DNA from: Mycobacteriales bacterium
Lineage (GTDB): Bacteria; Actinomycetota; Actinomycetes; Mycobacteriales; SCTD01
Length of the DNA: 64,000 nt
Assembly: GCA_030697205.1 (NCBI GenBank)
Contig: JAUYQP010000011.1
Location: forward strand, 1 to 64,000
Direction of reading: 5' to 3'
Below are positions 17,594 through 27,217 of the stretch, one piece after another. The notes under the pieces were generated by a model, which searched no databases, had not been told where the DNA came from, and worked only from the letters and a program-made list of their open reading frames with translations. The translations under genes were made by a program, and so were the position numbers. Position 1 is the stretch's first letter; every line of letters begins with the position of its first letter.

Positions 17594-18486
17594 TCAGGGC
17601 AGGGGGACGAAGGCGCTCAGCAGCAGGAAGGCAATCGGGGCGGTCGGCAGCAGCGAGTCGAGGCGGTCCATGATGCCGCCGTGGCCGGGCAGCAGGCTGC
17701 CCATGTCCTTGATGCCGATGTCGCGCTTGACCATCGACTCCCCCAGGTCGCCCAGCGTGGCGGTCAGCACGACCGCGAGGCCGTAGACGACACCGAGCAG
17801 CGCAGAGGTGCCGAGCAGCGTCGGGAAGAAGATCGCGCCGGCGAGCGCGCACGCGGCGGCTGAGCCGGCGAAGCCCTCCCACGACTTCTTCGGGCTGACC
17901 GTGGGCGCCATCGCGTGCTTGCCGAACAGCACGCCCGCGGCGTAGCCCCCGACATCGCTGCAGACGACCGTCGCGACGAAGACCGTGACCCGGCGGGGGC
18001 CGTCGGCGGGCACCGCGAGCAGCGCGGCGAAGCCGGCGAGGAAGGGGACGTAGGCCGCGGTGAAGGTCGCCGCGCTGATGTCACGGAAGATGCCCTCGGC
18101 CGGGTCGGCGAGGCGGAAGACGATGCACGCCAGCACCGTGAGCACGAGGCCGACGAACAGCGCCTCGGAGCCCTCGCGGTAGGCGACGACCACCATGACC
18201 GCACCGCCGACGAGCAGCGGCGCGATCGGCGGCTGCGCACCGAGGGTCCGCAGGGCGTGGACGATCTCGCGGGTGCCGACGGCGACCGCCGCAGCCAGCA
18301 CGACGATGAAGCCCCAGCGGTACGGCGAGTAGAGCGGCACCGTGATGAGGGCGCCGAGGCCGAGGCCGACCCCGATGGCGGCGGGCAGGTTGCGTCCGGC
18401 CCGCGAGGCCTTCGGCGCGGTCGCGTCCTCGGCCGCGTCGTCGAGCGCGGGCTCCGGAGCGGTGGGGTCAGGGCTGGTGGTCGCCA

Positions 18487-18487
<1 letters not shown>
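17594..18487 (-). CDS. cdsA: Phosphatidate cytidylyltransferase
   Basis: A 297-residue integral membrane enzyme that makes CDP-diacylglycerol from CTP and phosphatidate. It has about eight hydrophobic segments after a 35-residue Ala/Pro/Asp-rich N-terminus. The family signature SMVKRDIGIKDMGSLL followed by PGHGGIMDRLD lies near the C-terminus. ATG at 18487 overlaps the frr stop by one base. In actinobacteria this gene regularly follows pyrH-frr, as here. Confidence 0.95.
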
Positions 18488-19832
<1,345 letters not shown>

Positions 19833-19840
19833 CTAGCGGC

Positions 19841-20656
19841 TCAGGCCTGTCCGACCTTGAAGCGGGTGAAGCCGACGATCTCGACGCCGGCCTCCTCGAG
19901 CACCTTGGCCACGGTCTTCTTGCTGTCCTTGGCGAAGGCCTGCTCGAGCAGGACGTTGTCCTTGAAGAAGCCGGTCACGCGACCTTCGACGATCTTGTCG
20001 AGCGCCGCCTCGGGCTTGCCCTCCTCGATCGCCGTGGCGCGCGCGATCTCGCGCTCCTTGGCGACGACGTCGGCGTCGACCTGGTCGCGGGAGACGAACT
20101 GGGGCGAGAACGCGGTGATGTGCTGCGCGACGTCCTTGGCGACCTCAGGAGCCTCGCCGGTCAGGGCGATGAGGACACCGACCTGGGCGGGCAGGTCGGG
20201 GCTCGTCTTGTGCAGGTAGACGCCGACGTAGGGCGCCTCGTAGGTCTGCACGCGACGGACCTCGATCTTCTCACCGAGGGTGGCGTTGGCCTCGTCCAGG
20301 ACCTCCTGGAGCGGGCGGCCGTCGACGGTCACGGCCGAGGGGTCGCTCGCGCCCAGCGCGGCACCGACGACGGTCTCGGCGAGGGCCTGGAAGCGCTCGC
20401 CCTTCGCGACGAAGTCGGTCTCGCAGTTGAGCTCGAGCAGGGTGCCCTTGGAGGTGCCCTCGAGCTTGGCGGTGACCAGGCCGTTGGAGGCGGCCCGGCC
20501 CTCGCGCTTGGCGACGCCCTTGAGGCCCTTGATGCGCAGGGTCTCGACGGCCTTGTCGTAGTCGCCGTCGGCCTCGACGAGCGCGTTCTTGCAGTCGCTC
20601 ATGCCGGCGCCGGTCGCCTCGCGGAGCTTCTTGATGTCAGCGGCGGAAACAGCCAT
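19841..20656 (-). CDS. tsf: Elongation factor Ts
   Basis: A 271-residue nucleotide-exchange factor for EF-Tu. The N-terminal UBA-like domain carries KKLREATGAGMSDCKNAL, and the core carries the signature NCETDFVAKGERF. The ATG at 20656 (MAVSAADIKK) is preceded by a GGAGAG-type ribosome site; the longer frame upstream reads through the intergenic region and the rpsB tail. It follows rpsB across a 37-bp gap and probably shares its transcript. Confidence 0.97.
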   Translation of the reverse strand: MAVSAADIKKLREATGAGMSDCKNALVEADGDYDKAVETLRIKGLKGVAKREGRAASNGLVTAKLEGTSKGTLLELNCETDFVAKGERFQALAETVVGAALGASDPSAVTVDGRPLQEVLDEANATLGEKIEVRRVQTYEAPYVGVYLHKTSPDLPAQVGVLIALTGEAPEVAKDVAQHITAFSPQFVSRDQVDADVVAKEREIARATAIEEGKPEAALDKIVEGRVTGFFKDNVLLEQAFAKDSKKTVAKVLEEAGVEIVGFTRFKVGQA

Positions 20657-20693
20657 GGGTGTGTACGTCTCTCCGGTCTTGTGTGGGCGGGGA

Positions 20694-21638
20694 CTACTGC
20701 GCGGGCGCAGCGTCGACCGCGGCGGCGTCGGCAGCGGGGGCGTCGACCGCGGCGGCGTCGGCAGCGGGGGCGTCGGCAGCGGGGGCGTCGGCAGCGGCGG
20801 CGTCGACGCCGGCCGACTCGAGGGGGGCTGCGTCGACGCCGGCGGCGCTCGCGGCGTCACCGGACAGCACGGCGGTCTCCCACTCGGGCAGCGGCTCGTC
20901 GGTGCCGAGCTGGCCGGCCTCGGGCTTGTCGTCGGCGTTGGCGGACGCTCCGGCGCGGGCCATCAGGCCCTCGGCGACGGCGTCGGCGATGACGCGGGTG
21001 AGCACCTGGATGCTGCGGATCGCGTCGTCGTTGCCGGGGATCTTGTAGTCGACGACGTCGGGGTCGCAGTTGGTGTCGAGGATCGCGACGACCGGGATGT
21101 TGAGCTTGCGCGCCTCGTTGACGGCGAGGTGCTCCTTGTTGGTGTCGACGATCCAGATCGCGGACGGGGTGCGGGTCATCTCGCGGATGCCGCCGAGGGT
21201 GCGCTGGAGCTTGATGCGCTCGCGGGTGAGGACGAGCGCCTCCTTCTTCGTCAGCACGGTCTGGCCGCCGGTGGCCTCGATGAGCTCGAGCTCCTTGAGG
21301 CGCTGCAGGCGCTTGTAGACGGTGGAGAAGTTGGTGAGCATGCCGCCGAGCCAGCGCTCCGTGACGTAGGGCATGCCGACGCGGGTGGCCTGCTCCACGA
21401 TCGACTCCTGCGCCTGGCGCTTGGTGCCGACGAACATGATCGTCCCGCCGTGGGCGACCGTCTCCTTGACGAAGTCGTAGGCGCGGTCGATGTAGCCCAG
21501 CGTCTGGGTGAGGTCGATGATGTAGATGCCGTTGCGCTCGGTGAAGATGAAGCGCTTCATCTTCGGGTTCCAGCGCTTGGTCTGGTGCCCGAAGTGGGCG
21601 CCGCTCTCGAGGAGCTGGCGCATGGTGACGACTGCCAT
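20694..21638 (-). CDS. rpsB: 30S ribosomal protein uS2 with repetitive C-terminal tail
   Basis: A 314-residue uS2. The core (about residues 1-245) is typical: [45 protein letters not shown] and PSAIWIVDT. The last ~65 residues are Ala/Asp/Pro/Val repeats ending [11 protein letters not shown], longer and more regular than usual, and encoded by tandem 30-bp and 15-bp repeats. The tail should be disordered and acidic. ATG at 21638; a second in-frame ATG is 18 bp downstream. Its leader of about 280 bp is shared with the divergent M23 gene. Confidence 0.96.
   Translation of the reverse strand: MAVVTMRQLLESGAHFGHQTKRWNPKMKRFIFTERNGIYIIDLTQTLGYIDRAYDFVKETVAHGGTIMFVGTKRQAQESIVEQATRVGMPYVTERWLGGMLTNFSTVYKRLQRLKELELIEATGGQTVLTKKEALVLTRERIKLQRTLGGIREMTRTPSAIWIVDTNKEHLAVNEARKLNIPVVAILDTNCDPDVVDYKIPGNDDAIRSIQVLTRVIADAVAEGLMARAGASANADDKPEAGQLGTDEPLPEWETAVLSGDAASAAGVDAAPLESAGVDAAAADAPAADAPAADAAAVDAPAADAAAVDAAPAQ
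20711..20800. repeat. Tandem repeat in the rpsB tail
   Basis: A perfect 30-bp unit occurs twice in tandem (20711-20740, 20741-20770). It is followed by further 15-bp units (20771-20785 exact, 20786-20800 one mismatch) derived from its second half. Unit lengths are multiples of three, so changes in copy number keep the uS2 reading frame. Confidence 0.9.
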
Positions 21639-21921
21639 GTGAAGCCTGTCTGTGCTGGCCCGCGCGACGACGACCCACTGCGTGCAGGCGGGTCGGTCGG
21701 CGGGCTGTCGGGTTGTCGCGGGGCACCGGGTGGCGCCTCGCCCTGGTGCCCGCGACCCGCCCCGCCCCTGTCGGGGACCACCGGGACGTGCCGTGTGTCG
21801 GACACGCGAAGTCGACCTCTCGCGAGGTCGCTGTCCACAGGCTACCCGCTGCGCGTCCCGGCCTCCACAGATCCGCCCGCGGGGGTGACGCAGGACGGCC
21901 GCGGCGCGCAGGCTCGCGGGC
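21639..21921. other. Divergent intergenic region and rpsB leader
   Basis: A 283-bp stretch separates the rpsB start from the divergent M23 gene. On the rpsB side it holds a hairpin at 21721-21751 (7-bp outer stem) and a compact 7-bp stem with 4-nt loop at 21813-21830. No tRNA or ORF is evident. It must contain the rpsB promoter, and the hairpins may form a regulatory leader; that is inference. Confidence 0.4.
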
Positions 21922-22893
21922 ATGACCCGGCTCCCGCTGCTCGCGCTCCCGCTCCTGCTGCTCGGCCTGCCCGCACCCGCCCACGCCTCCCCATGGGTAC
22001 CACCGCTGCCGGCCCCGCTCGAGGTGACCCGCGGCTTCGACCCGCCCGAGACGCGCTACGGCCCGGGGCACCGCGGCGTCGACCTCGCGGCGCCCGCGGG
22101 CACGGTGGTGCGAGCTGCGGGTTCGGGCCGGGTGTCGTTCGCCGGGGTCCTCGCCGGCCGCGGCGTCGTCGCGGTGGTCCACGGCGACGTGCGTACGACG
22201 TACGAGCCCGTCGCGGCCGGCGTCTCCGTGGGAGACCGGGTGGCGGCCGGGGAGCCGATCGGCCTGCTCGAGCGCGGCCACTCCCCCTGCCGCGCCTGCC
22301 TGCACTGGGGGCTGCGCCGCGGCGACAGCTACCTCGACCCGCTGTCCCTGCTGCGTCGCGGACCGTCGGTGCTGCTGCCCCTCACCGCGTCGGACCGGGC
22401 GCTGGCCCGCGCCGCCCGCCTCGCCCCACTGCCCGGGTCGCTGGTGGGACAGGGGGCTCGACCCCAGGCGAGCTCGGACCCGGTCGACCGTGCGTCCGCC
22501 GACGGCTCCCCGCCCGACCCGCCGGGCTGGTCGCTGCGCTCGGCAGACCTGCCACGTGGCGCCACGGCGCTGCTCTCACTCATCGCCGGTCTCGTCCTGC
22601 TGACCCGCCGGCCCCGCCCCGAGCCAGCGGGCGCGCCGGACCCCGACGACCCGCCCGTGGCCCCCGCGCTCGCCCCGGGTCTTGGGCTCGCGCTCCACGC
22701 ACGCGACCGACTCACCGGCTCGCCGGCCGATCAGCCAGCCGATCAGCCCGAGGTCGACGATCCTTCTCCCGACCGGACCGACGCCGCTGCTGCGCTCCCT
22801 GTCGACCTCGCCGTCGAGCGAGCCCGTCGGCGACCCACCGACCGCTGCGTGGCGCCACAGCCGGAGGGGGCGAGTCCTGGGCGTCTGGCGTGA
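21922..22893 (+). CDS. M23-family peptidase-like cell-wall protein
   Basis: A 323-residue exported protein. A signal peptide (1-23, ending AHAS) precedes an LytM-type domain. The first metal motif HRGVDL (His and Asp) is intact, but the usual HxH is CLHWG, in which the first His is replaced by Cys; this is seen in an actinobacterial subgroup. A Ser/Pro-rich linker, a membrane segment near 215-230 ([11 protein letters not shown]) and a long charged tail follow. It may act on or bind peptidoglycan. M23 genes next to rpsB and whiG are common in actinobacteria. Confidence 0.82.
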   Translation: MTRLPLLALPLLLLGLPAPAHASPWVPPLPAPLEVTRGFDPPETRYGPGHRGVDLAAPAGTVVRAAGSGRVSFAGVLAGRGVVAVVHGDVRTTYEPVAAGVSVGDRVAAGEPIGLLERGHSPCRACLHWGLRRGDSYLDPLSLLRRGPSVLLPLTASDRALARAARLAPLPGSLVGQGARPQASSDPVDRASADGSPPDPPGWSLRSADLPRGATALLSLIAGLVLLTRRPRPEPAGAPDPDDPPVAPALAPGLGLALHARDRLTGSPADQPADQPEVDDPSPDRTDAAAALPVDLAVERARRRPTDRCVAPQPEGASPGRLA

Positions 22894-22897
22894 CCGC

Positions 22898-22926
22898 TTG
22901 CAACGCTGGCTCGAAGAGCGCACAAT
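22898..22926 (+). promoter_or_regulatory. Predicted promoter of the mmyA-mmyB unit
   Basis: TTGCAA (22898-22903) and CACAAT (22921-22926) are separated by 17 bp. Each matches four of six consensus positions. Predicted transcription start is near 22933, giving a leader of about 65 nt before mmyA. Confidence 0.45.
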
Positions 22927-22978
22927 AGATCATATTTATCATGCACTTGCATGCACAATTGATCTCGTCCAGATGCAC
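22927..22978. promoter_or_regulatory. AT-rich operator candidate for MmyA
   Basis: AGATCA (22927-22932) and TGATCT (22960-22965) form an inverted pair around the palindrome GCATGC (22949-22954). The hexamer ATGCAC recurs directly at 22941, 22951 and 22973. The island is strikingly AT-rich for this genome and lies just after the predicted -10, where a repressor would block transcription. Confidence 0.45.
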
Positions 22979-22998
22979 ACAGCAGAAGTGAGGTTCCC

Positions 22999-23475
22999 GT
23001 GCCCCGCCAACGCGCCCCCTCTCTTCGCCGTACCGCCCGGCGCACCCTCGACAGCCGCCTCGTGGCGGTGCGGTCCGTCGTCCCGGAGGCCACTGCACCC
23101 CAGGGCGGGTGGGTCCACGCGATCCGCGAGTCCCTCGGGATGTCGGCGGCAGAGCTCGGCAGGCGGATGGGGACGGTGCACACGAGCGTCTTGCGCCTCG
23201 AGGGGAGCGAGCGCGACGGCGGCGCCCGCCTCGACAGCCTCCGGCGTGCCGCCGACGCCCTGGACTGCGACCTCGTCTACGCGCTCGTCCCGCGACGTCC
23301 CCTGGAGGACATGGTCGCCACGCAGGCCCAACGCAAGGCCGACGCCCTGCTCGCCAGCGTGGGGCACTCGATGCTGCTCGAGAACCAGCAGGTCACCGCG
23401 TCGGTGGTCCGCGAGCAGGCTGCCGAGCAGGCCGCGCTCATCGCGGACGAGCCGGGCCTGTGGAGCGATGACTGA
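22999..23475 (+). CDS. mmyA: Mobile mystery protein A (HTH regulator paired with Fic)
   Basis: A 158-residue protein matching the mobile mystery protein A family: RLVAVRS, GGWVHAIRESLGMSAAELGRR with a Cro/C1-type helix-turn-helix, VLRLEGSE, and LDCDLVYALVPRRPLE. Known members nearly always precede mobile mystery protein B and are often found in mobile or CRISPR-adjacent DNA. It likely represses its own promoter and may act as the antitoxin-like partner; both are inference. GTG start at 22999 with GTGAGG upstream. It overlaps mmyB by 8 bp. Confidence 0.88.
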   Translation: MPRQRAPSLRRTARRTLDSRLVAVRSVVPEATAPQGGWVHAIRESLGMSAAELGRRMGTVHTSVLRLEGSERDGGARLDSLRRAADALDCDLVYALVPRRPLEDMVATQAQRKADALLASVGHSMLLENQQVTASVVREQAAEQAALIADEPGLWSDD

Positions 23476-24076
23476 GCCGACAGGACCCCACGAGTCGGCA
23501 TGGTCCGGAGCCACGCCCCTCGACCCGGACGACGCCGCTGGCCTCGCGCTCACCTGGGTCGCTACCCGGGCGGACCTCGACGCCGCCGAGCAGGCCAACA
23601 TCCTCGCCGCGCTCCGCCGCCCTCGTTGGCGGCGACCACCGACGAGCACCCTGCTGACGGACACCGCGGTCCGGCGCCTTCACCAGGACATGTTCGGAGA
23701 CGTGTGGACGTGGGCCGGCACCTACCGCCGCTACGAAGCCAGCATCGGCATCGACCCGCACCACATCAGCGTCGCCGTGCGCGACCTCGTGCTCGATGCG
23801 GCCTACTGGTTCGGGGGCGCCGCTGCGATGACTCCCGACGCGGCCGCGTGGACGTTCCACCACCGCCTCGTGTCGATCCACCCCTTCCCCAACGGCAACG
23901 GCAGGCACAGCCGACTGCTCACCGACCTGCTCCTGCGCGCGAAGGGCGAGCAGCCCTTCACCTGGGGGCGAGCCGGTCGCGACCTCGACGGCAACGTCCG
24001 CGACACCTACCTCGCGGCCCTGCGCGCCGCGGACACTGGCGACTACGAGCCGCTGTCACGGTTCGTTCGAGCTTGA
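23468..24076 (+). CDS. mmyB: Mobile mystery protein B (Fic-domain protein)
   Basis: A 202-residue Fic-domain protein. The core motif HPFPNGNGRHSR differs from the AMPylator consensus HxFx(D/E)GNGRxxR by Asn at the Mg-binding acidic position; the family often shows this. The flap region lies near LHQDMFGDVWTWAGTYR. I see no clear (S/T)xxxE(G/N) inhibitory helix in either partner. It may transfer a nucleotide or phosphate group to a cellular target, as Fic and Doc proteins do. ATG at 23468 overlaps mmyA. It is convergent with whiG 57 bp away. Confidence 0.88.
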   Translation: MTEPTGPHESAWSGATPLDPDDAAGLALTWVATRADLDAAEQANILAALRRPRWRRPPTSTLLTDTAVRRLHQDMFGDVWTWAGTYRRYEASIGIDPHHISVAVRDLVLDAAYWFGGAAAMTPDAAAWTFHHRLVSIHPFPNGNGRHSRLLTDLLLRAKGEQPFTWGRAGRDLDGNVRDTYLAALRAADTGDYEPLSRFVRA

Positions 24077-24133
24077 GGGCAGCCACGGGCGCCGCAGCTG
24101 CGGGGGCCATACGTGTCGCCGTCGCGCTCTGCG

Positions 24134-25036
24134 CTAGTCCTTCTGGTCGGCGAGCTTGCCGCGCAGCTGCAGCACGGCCTTGGTGTGCATCTGGCAGATC
24201 CGCGACTCGGTGACGCCGAGGACCTGGCCGATCTCGGCGAGGGTGAGGCCCTCGTAGTAGTAGAGCGTCACGACGATCTTCTCGCGCTCGGGCAGCGTGT
24301 TGATGGCTTTGGCGAGGAGGTACTTGGTCTCCTCGGTCTCGAACGCCGTGACCGGGTCCTCGGCCTTGGTGTCCTCGAGGGTGTCGACCAGCGAGAGCTT
24401 GTCGCCGCGCTCCTGGCCGGCCGAGAGCAGCTCGTCGAGCGCGACGACGTTGACGAAGCTGACCTGGCTGAAGATCTGGTGGAGGTCCTCGAGCGCGATG
24501 CCGAGCTCGCCCGCGACCTCGGCCTCGGTCGGGGTGCGGTGCAGCCGGGCCTCGAGGGCGGCGTAGGCCTTCTCGACCTCGCGCGCCTTGTAGCGCACGG
24601 AGCGCGGGATCCAGTCGATCGAGCGCAGCTCGTCGATGATCGCGCCCTTGATGCGACTGATCGCGTAGGTCTCGAACTTGATGGCCCGCTCGAGGTCGAA
24701 CTTCTGGATCGCGTCGATGAGCCCGAAGATGCCGTAGCTGACGAGGTCGGCCTGCTCGATGTTGGGCGGCAGGCCCACACCGACGCGGCCGGCGACGTAC
24801 TTCACGAGCGGGGAGTAGTGCAGGATCAGCCGCTCGCGCAGCGACTCCTTGCCCGTCTCCTTGTACTCCCGCCACAGCTCGGCGATGGCCGACTCGATCT
24901 CGGCGCGCTCCTCGTCGGAGACACCGGCATAGCGGCCACGGCGCGGGGTCGGCTTGACCTCGGGGGCGTCGGACTCGACGGCCGTGCCCGTAGCGCTGCC
25001 GCTCGAGCCGTCAGGCTCGGGGATGCGCACGGTCAT
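24134..25036 (-). CDS. whiG: RNA polymerase sigma factor of the WhiG/FliA family
   Basis: A 300-residue sigma-70 factor. Region 2 carries [16 protein letters not shown] and the core-binding [18 protein letters not shown] with [22 protein letters not shown]; region 3 has [13 protein letters not shown], and region 4 ends in [20 protein letters not shown]. The group directs sporulation genes (Streptomyces WhiG) or flagellar genes (FliA). Which applies here cannot be told from this window. A ~45-residue Ser/Ala/Pro-rich N-terminus precedes region 2. The xerC gene overlaps its start by 26 bp. Confidence 0.93.
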   Translation of the reverse strand: MTVRIPEPDGSSGSATGTAVESDAPEVKPTPRRGRYAGVSDEERAEIESAIAELWREYKETGKESLRERLILHYSPLVKYVAGRVGVGLPPNIEQADLVSYGIFGLIDAIQKFDLERAIKFETYAISRIKGAIIDELRSIDWIPRSVRYKAREVEKAYAALEARLHRTPTEAEVAGELGIALEDLHQIFSQVSFVNVVALDELLSAGQERGDKLSLVDTLEDTKAEDPVTAFETEETKYLLAKAINTLPEREKIVVTLYYYEGLTLAEIGQVLGVTESRICQMHTKAVLQLRGKLADQKD

Positions 25037-25940
25037 AGCTCGTCCTCAGTCGCTCGACGCTCACGTGGGTGTAGATCTGGGTCGTCGCGAGCGTAGCGTG
25101 ACCGAGGAGCTCCTGGACGCTCCGCAGGTCGGCGCCACCCTCGAGAAGGTGTGTTGCTGCACTGTGCCTCAGACCGTGCGGACCGAGATCAGGCGCGCCG
25201 GGCACGTCGGCAATCCGACGGTGGACCAGCGCGCGCACGGTCCTCGGGTCCACCCGACCGCCACGCACTCCCAGCAACAGGGCGGCTGCGCTGCGTGTTC
25301 CGGCCAGCGCGGGCCGGCCGGTCGCGAGCCAGGTCTCGAGCGCGCGCTGCGCCGGAGCGCCGTAGGGCACCGCCCGCTCCTTGCCGCCCTTGCCCAGCAC
25401 CCGCACGACGTGGCGGTGCTGGTCCACGTCGTCGACGTCGAGCGCGCACAGCTCCCCCACGCGGATGCCGGTGGCGTAGAGCAGCTCCAGGGCAAGCCGG
25501 TCGCGCAGCGCCTCGGGGTCGTCGCCGTCGACGCCCTCGACCAGCCGCACCGCCTCGTCCTGGCGCAGCACCTCCGGCAGCGGCCGCAGCCCCTTCGGTG
25601 TCGCGAGCAGCAGCCCGGGGTCGGTGGTCGTCAGGCCACGCCGGTGGACCCAGGCGGTGAAGGCGCGCGCCGCGCTCCCCCGCCGGGCCAGCGTCGCGCG
25701 GCTCGCGCCGGTGGTGCGCAACCGGGCCAGCCAGCTGCGCAGCACCTGCAGGTCGAGCCCCTCGAGGTCGGTGACTCCCAGCCGCCGGGCGTGGACGAGC
25801 AGCGACGCCACATCGCCGGCGTAGGCCCGCACGGTGTGCGGCGAGCGACCGCGCTCCAGCGACAGGTGGGAGAGGTACGCCGCCAGCGCCTCCTCCGGCG
25901 AGCCGGCCGGGGGTGCGGGGGCTGCTCCTCCTGCGGTCAC
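25011..25940 (-). CDS. xerC: Tyrosine recombinase XerC-like
   Basis: A 309-residue site-specific recombinase. An N-terminal SAM-like domain (about 15-105) precedes the catalytic domain with Arg160 (TGIRVGEL), Lys184, His255/Arg258 ([10 protein letters not shown]), His281 ([10 protein letters not shown]) and Tyr290 (IYTH), so all catalytic residues are present. It likely resolves chromosome dimers at dif together with XerD. The GTG at 25940 is chosen because upstream frame extension has no clear start. Its 3' end overlaps whiG by 26 bp, so the two are co-transcribed. No integrated element is evident around it. Confidence 0.92.
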   Translation of the reverse strand: MTAGGAAPAPPAGSPEEALAAYLSHLSLERGRSPHTVRAYAGDVASLLVHARRLGVTDLEGLDLQVLRSWLARLRTTGASRATLARRGSAARAFTAWVHRRGLTTTDPGLLLATPKGLRPLPEVLRQDEAVRLVEGVDGDDPEALRDRLALELLYATGIRVGELCALDVDDVDQHRHVVRVLGKGGKERAVPYGAPAQRALETWLATGRPALAGTRSAAALLLGVRGGRVDPRTVRALVHRRIADVPGAPDLGPHGLRHSAATHLLEGGADLRSVQELLGHATLATTQIYTHVSVERLRTSYDRAHPRA

Positions 25941-26002
25941 GCACCCACGCTGCGGCCGGCCGGCGGGAAGGTCAAGGCGCCGCGCGGCAGCGCCGGACGC
26001 TC

Positions 26003-27217
26003 CTACCGCGCGGTGCCGGTGGCGCCGAGCGTCGTGAGCCGCCAGCCGTCGGGTTGGCGCTCGACGAGCCCGGCGACGAGCAGCGGCGGCAGCACCTGCT
26101 GGACGACCAGCGCGCTGACGCCGGCGACCTGGGCGATGCTCGCGATGCCCGCCGCACGCCGGACCGGCACCGCGTCGAGCACGCGGCGGACCGCGGCGCT
26201 GAGCTCGTCGCGCGGGTCGCGCGGCCCGGAGCGGTCGTCTGCGGCGTACTCCCCTGTGGCACCGGCCGCCTCCAGGACGTCGGTGACGCACGTGACGCAG
26301 GTGGCCCCCGTGCGCAGCAGGCCGTGGGTGCCGATCGACGCCGCGGAGGTCACCGGTCCGGGCACCGCGAGGACGTGGCGGTGCAGGGCCCCGGCGAGGC
26401 GGGCCGTGGACAGCGAGCCGCTGCGCTTGGCGGCCTCGACGACCACGGTCGCGACGGTGAGCGCGGCGATCAGCCGGTTGCGCACGAGGAAGCGCAGCCG
26501 GGTCGCGGCCGCGCCCGGGGGGACCTCGCTGACGACCAGCCCCTGCTCGAGGATGCGGCCGAGGAGCCGGTCGTGACCCTTGGGGTAGGCCACGTCGACG
26601 CCGCAGGCGAGCACCGCGACGGTCGGTGCGCGCTGCGCCGACAGCGCGCCGGTGTGGGCAGCGCCGTCGATGCCGTAGGCCGCTCCGCTCACCACGGTCC
26701 AGCCCCGGTCGGCGAGGCCGAAGGCCAGCTCGGTGGCGACGTGGGTGCCGTAGGGCGTCGCGGCGCGGGCCCCGACGACGGCGACGGAGCGCTCGACGGT
26801 CTCAGCGAGGCCCCGCTCGCCGCGGACCCACAGCGCGAGCGGCGGTGCCTCGTCGCGGTGCAGCACGTCGGGGTCTGCGCCGGCGGCAGGGTCGACGGGC
26901 CGGTCGGGGTCACGCGACCACCAGAGCTGGCGCTCGGGCCACTCGGTGTCGCCGGGCACCACCAGCCGGGCGCCGCACGCCGCCGCCCGGGCAAGCTCCT
27001 GCTCGGGGTCGCACGCCGCCGCCCGCCCGCGGGCGCCCTCGACCAGCGCCGGGGACAGCCCAGGGACGCTCAGCCCGGCGCGCACCCGCGTCCAGACCTC
27101 CAGGTCGCCAATCTCGGCGACCGCGGCCTGCACGGCGTCGGAGCCCGGCTCGAACACCCGCGACAGCGCCGCCCGGGCCACCCGGTCGACCGCCGGCCCA
27201 TGAACGGTGGCGGTCAC
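26003..27217 (-). CDS. dprA: DNA-processing protein DprA
   Basis: A 404-residue DprA/Smf protein that in naturally transformable bacteria loads RecA on incoming single-stranded DNA. The Rossmann-like core includes [48 protein letters not shown] and [12 protein letters not shown]-terminal winged-helix-like segment follows (about 330-404). GTG at 27217 overlaps the comM stop (GTGA). comM-dprA coupling is usual in actinobacteria, most of which have not been shown to be competent. Confidence 0.93.
   Translation of the reverse strand: MTATVHGPAVDRVARAALSRVFEPGSDAVQAAVAEIGDLEVWTRVRAGLSVPGLSPALVEGARGRAAACDPEQELARAAACGARLVVPGDTEWPERQLWWSRDPDRPVDPAAGADPDVLHRDEAPPLALWVRGERGLAETVERSVAVVGARAATPYGTHVATELAFGLADRGWTVVSGAAYGIDGAAHTGALSAQRAPTVAVLACGVDVAYPKGHDRLLGRILEQGLVVSEVPPGAAATRLRFLVRNRLIAALTVATVVVEAAKRSGSLSTARLAGALHRHVLAVPGPVTSAASIGTHGLLRTGATCVTCVTDVLEAAGATGEYAADDRSGPRDPRDELSAAVRRVLDAVPVRRAAGIASIAQVAGVSALVVQQVLPPLLVAGLVERQPDGWRLTTLGATGTAR

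Noticed and set aside
20120-22928. Long plus-strand frames covering tsf and rpsB up to the M23 gene.
   Set aside because: Low-complexity Arg/Gly/Ala antisense translation of conserved minus-strand genes.
22999-24076. Possible HipA- or RelE-type toxin-antitoxin pair.
   Set aside because: The HPFPNGNGR Fic motif and MmyA-specific blocks identify it as the mobile mystery A/B pair.
24077-24133. The palindrome CCGCAGCTGCGG (24092-24103) between the convergent mmyB and whiG genes as a terminator.
   Set aside because: It has no loop and only a short alternative stem, so it is not convincing as a hairpin.
25011-25940. Considered as an integrase marking a genomic island or prophage.
   Set aside because: Neighbours are all core genes in conserved order, no tRNA or direct-repeat attachment site was seen, and XerC is expected at this locus in actinobacteria.
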